Source: an uncultured Eubacteriales bacterium
GTDB lineage: Bacteria; Bacillota; Clostridia; Oscillospirales; Oscillospiraceae
DNA length: 14,010 nucleotides
Assembly (NCBI GenBank): GCA_902475855.1
Contig: CABSBF010000042.1
Span: 1-14,010, forward strand
Reading direction: 5' to 3'
The position numbers were made by a program, and so were the translations under genes. The notes beneath the pieces are model-generated. The model was not told the DNA's origin and ran no database searches. It was given only the letters and a program-made list of their open reading frames with translations. Numbering within the stretch: the stretch's first letter is position 1; the number at the start of each line of letters is the position of its first letter. Of this stretch, positions 12,448 through 14,010 are shown piece after piece.

Positions 12448-13878
12448 ATGACACAGAAACAGGCGGCACTTGCCGCAATCGAAGAAAAAAAGGATCTGGT
12501 CTGCCATGTGTCAGACCAGATCTGGGAATATGCGGAGCTGTCGCTTCAGGAATTCCGGTCGGCGGCGCTCTACTGTGAGGTGCTGCGGCAGGAGGGCTTT
12601 TCCGTGCAGCAGGGCATCTGCGGCATTGAAACGGCCTTTTCCGCCGCTTACGGCTTCGGACGGCCTGTCATCGGAATTCTTGCCGAATATGACGCGCTGT
12701 CCGGCCTTTCGCAGGCAGGCGGAAGCACCGTGCAGCAGGAGCTTGTCCCCGGCGGCACGGGGCATGGCTGCGGGCACAATCTTCTTGGCGCGGGCGCGCT
12801 CGCGGCAGCGCTTGGCGTGAAGCATTATTTGCAGGCAACCGGGAAACCCGGCACGGTCGTGCTCTACGGCTGTCCCGGCGAGGAAGGCGGCGCGGCTAAG
12901 GCATTTATGGCGCGGGAGAATCTCTGGCGCGGTCTGGATGCCGCGCTGACATGGCACCCGGACGATTGCAACGAGGTTGCAACAGGCTCCAGCAACGCCT
13001 GCATTCAGGTGCAGTACACCTTTCAAGGCACCGCCGCGCACGCAGCCGGCTGCCCGGAACGCGGGCGAAGTGCGCTGGACGCGGTGGAACTGATGAACAC
13101 CGGCGTGCAGTACCTGCGTGAGCACATGGACAGCCGCGCCCGCATCCACTATGCCATCACGGACACCGGCGGGCGCAGCCCGAACGTTGTGCAGGCAAAG
13201 GCCTCCGTTTTGTATATGGTGCGCTCCGATAAGGTCAAAAAGGCGTTGGAATTGCAGGCACGCGTCGATAAGATCGCAGAGGGTGCCGCACTGATGACGG
13301 AAACGGTCTGTGAGCGAAAGTTCATTGACGGTCTGGCAGAAACCATTCCCAATCATGCACTGGAGGCCGTCCTGTACCGGAACTTTGAACAGACGGGCGT
13401 GCCTGCCTACACGCAGGCGGAGACGGAATTTGCGGAAAAGATCGCCGCAAGCTACGATGCCGCCGGCCACCTTCCCGGAACGGGCAGCGAAGATACTGCC
13501 TATGCCGCACAGGTGCAGACGCTTCTGCATGACTGTGCGATGAACGATGTGCTGCTGCCGCTGTATCAGGGAGACGCCTTCTGCCCCGGTTCAACCGACG
13601 TAGGCGATGTGAGTTGGGAGTGCCCGACGGCGCAGCTGCACGTGGCGGCATGGCCGAACGGCTGCCCCGGCCATAGCTGGCAAAGCGTGTCCTGCGCAAA
13701 ATCCGATATCGGCCGCAAGGCTGCGATCTATGCAGGCAAGGTGCTCTGCGGCACGGTGATCGATCTCATGGAATCACCGGAGATTTTGCAGGCGGCGCAG
13801 GCGGAATTCCATCGTCGCACGGCTGCGGGCTATTGCTGCCCCATCCCACCGGACGCCGTCCCGACCATCGCAGATTAA
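12448..13878 (+). CDS. M20-family amidohydrolase, AbgB-like
   Basis: Metal-dependent cytoplasmic hydrolase of amide bonds to an amino acid. AbgB of E. coli (about 480 aa) splits p-aminobenzoyl-glutamate; this product is 476 aa. Metal and active-site residues of the M20D type are visible: LAEYDAL with D82, GHGCGHN with C108 and H110, GEEGG with E145/E146, TWHPDD with H170, and GHSWQS with H409. The central segment (about 183-300, including TAAHAAGCPERGRSALDAV) is the dimerisation domain. The ATG lies 2 bases after the ATPase stop with AAGG 10 bases upstream, so it belongs to the operon. This suggests that the imported compound is an N-acyl or aryl amino-acid conjugate cleaved inside the cell. 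The true substrate is unknown. Confidence 0.88.
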   Translation: MTQKQAALAAIEEKKDLVCHVSDQIWEYAELSLQEFRSAALYCEVLRQEGFSVQQGICGIETAFSAAYGFGRPVIGILAEYDALSGLSQAGGSTVQQELVPGGTGHGCGHNLLGAGALAAALGVKHYLQATGKPGTVVLYGCPGEEGGAAKAFMARENLWRGLDAALTWHPDDCNEVATGSSNACIQVQYTFQGTAAHAAGCPERGRSALDAVELMNTGVQYLREHMDSRARIHYAITDTGGRSPNVVQAKASVLYMVRSDKVKKALELQARVDKIAEGAALMTETVCERKFIDGLAETIPNHALEAVLYRNFEQTGVPAYTQAETEFAEKIAASYDAAGHLPGTGSEDTAYAAQVQTLLHDCAMNDVLLPLYQGDAFCPGSTDVGDVSWECPTAQLHVAAWPNGCPGHSWQSVSCAKSDIGRKAAIYAGKVLCGTVIDLMESPEILQAAQAEFHRRTAAGYCCPIPPDAVPTIAD

Positions 13879-13950
13879 ACTGGCGAACACGCTTCCGCTT
13901 TTATTATTATAGAAGCGCATCAGGCTGTCAAAATTGCAAAACCTAAATTT

Positions 13951-14010
13951 TGTATTGAAGTGCCCCCAAAAAGTTAGACAATATTTCAAATAGAAATTAT
14001 TCAAGCAACC
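13951..14010. mobile_element. Terminal inverted repeat of an IS3-family insertion sequence (partial)
   Basis: TGTATTGAAGTGCCCCCAAA starting at 13951 and continuing AAGTTAGACA to 13980 resembles the TG...CCCCAAAAAGTT.GACA ends of IS3-family elements. The element would run rightward out of the window; no transposase codons are visible yet, so its orientation is unknown. It starts 72 bases after the amidohydrolase stop. The short spacer between holds only a weak CGCTTC/GAAGCG stem at 13890-13917, and I see no clear terminator, which the insertion may have displaced. Confidence 0.6.

Noticed and set aside
12511..13530. A 339-codon open frame on the - strand over the amidohydrolase gene
   Set aside because: It is the shadow of a GC-rich M20 gene whose metal-ligand motifs are all on the + strand.
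13890..13952. Terminator after the amidohydrolase gene (CGCTTC/GAAGCG and CAAAATT/AATTTTG stems)
   Set aside because: The stems are 6-7 bp with 10-16 base loops and no proper trailing T-tract; too weak to call.

Overview
The window looks like chromosomal DNA of a Gram-positive anaerobic gut Firmicute, most likely a Clostridia/Oscillospiraceae-type genome. This is inference from four things: GC-rich core genes with clean TTGACA/TATAAT promoters and AGGAGG-type ribosome sites, a long (547 aa) glutamyl-tRNA synthetase, lipoprotein-type solute binding, and tyrosine-rich RHS core sequences of the Firmicutes type. No species can be named from the sequence alone.

Region 1 (1-3955, + strand, visibly more AT-rich than the rest) is an accessory island. 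It holds two tandem, diverged copies of one cassette. Each copy starts with the same noncoding segment (from 91 and from 1899) and a long hairpin that covers the start codon. It continues with a headless RHS core ending in the conserved RYRGYYYDTETGFYYLQSRYYDPE block, then switches abruptly to an unrelated C-terminal tip followed by a small cognate-immunity-like gene. Tip 1 is glycine/alanine-rich and membrane-like, and is paired with a two-helix membrane protein with a PH-like domain. Tip 2 has a PD-(D/E)XK nuclease signature and is paired with a 282 aa protein I do not recognise. The N-terminal secretion and YD-repeat parts are missing and neither RHS frame has a ribosome site. These therefore look like stored (orphan) polymorphic-toxin tip/immunity modules rather than complete weapons.

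Region 2 (4137-7349, - strand) is a tightly coupled three-gene operon: HAD (NagD-type) phosphatase, SLC45/GPH-like MFS transporter, and membrane-anchored glycerophosphodiester phosphodiesterase. Stop and start codons overlap or lie a few bases apart. A promoter with TATAAT precedes it and a hairpin-plus-T-tract terminator follows it. A plausible reading is uptake or turnover of glycerophospho-compounds or sugars with phosphate release.

Region 3 (7450-9843, + strand) starts from a divergent promoter (TTGATT-17-TATAAT). It carries gltX and, one base after its stop, a type-A chloramphenicol acetyltransferase homologue, and is closed by a textbook GC-rich terminator.

Region 4 (9881-13878, + strand) is a polar amino-acid ABC transporter operon: lipoprotein binding protein, permease and ATPase, followed by an AbgB-like M20 amidohydrolase. 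Two sequences resembling ArgR operators (ARG boxes) lie just upstream of its promoter, and a perfect 16-bp hairpin sits between the binding protein and permease genes. Together they suggest import of an arginine-related or amide-linked amino-acid derivative and its hydrolysis inside the cell.

The right edge (13951-14010) is the terminal inverted repeat of what looks like an IS3-family insertion sequence. No rRNA, tRNA or CRISPR array was found, and no gene-free stretch exceeds 300 bases.
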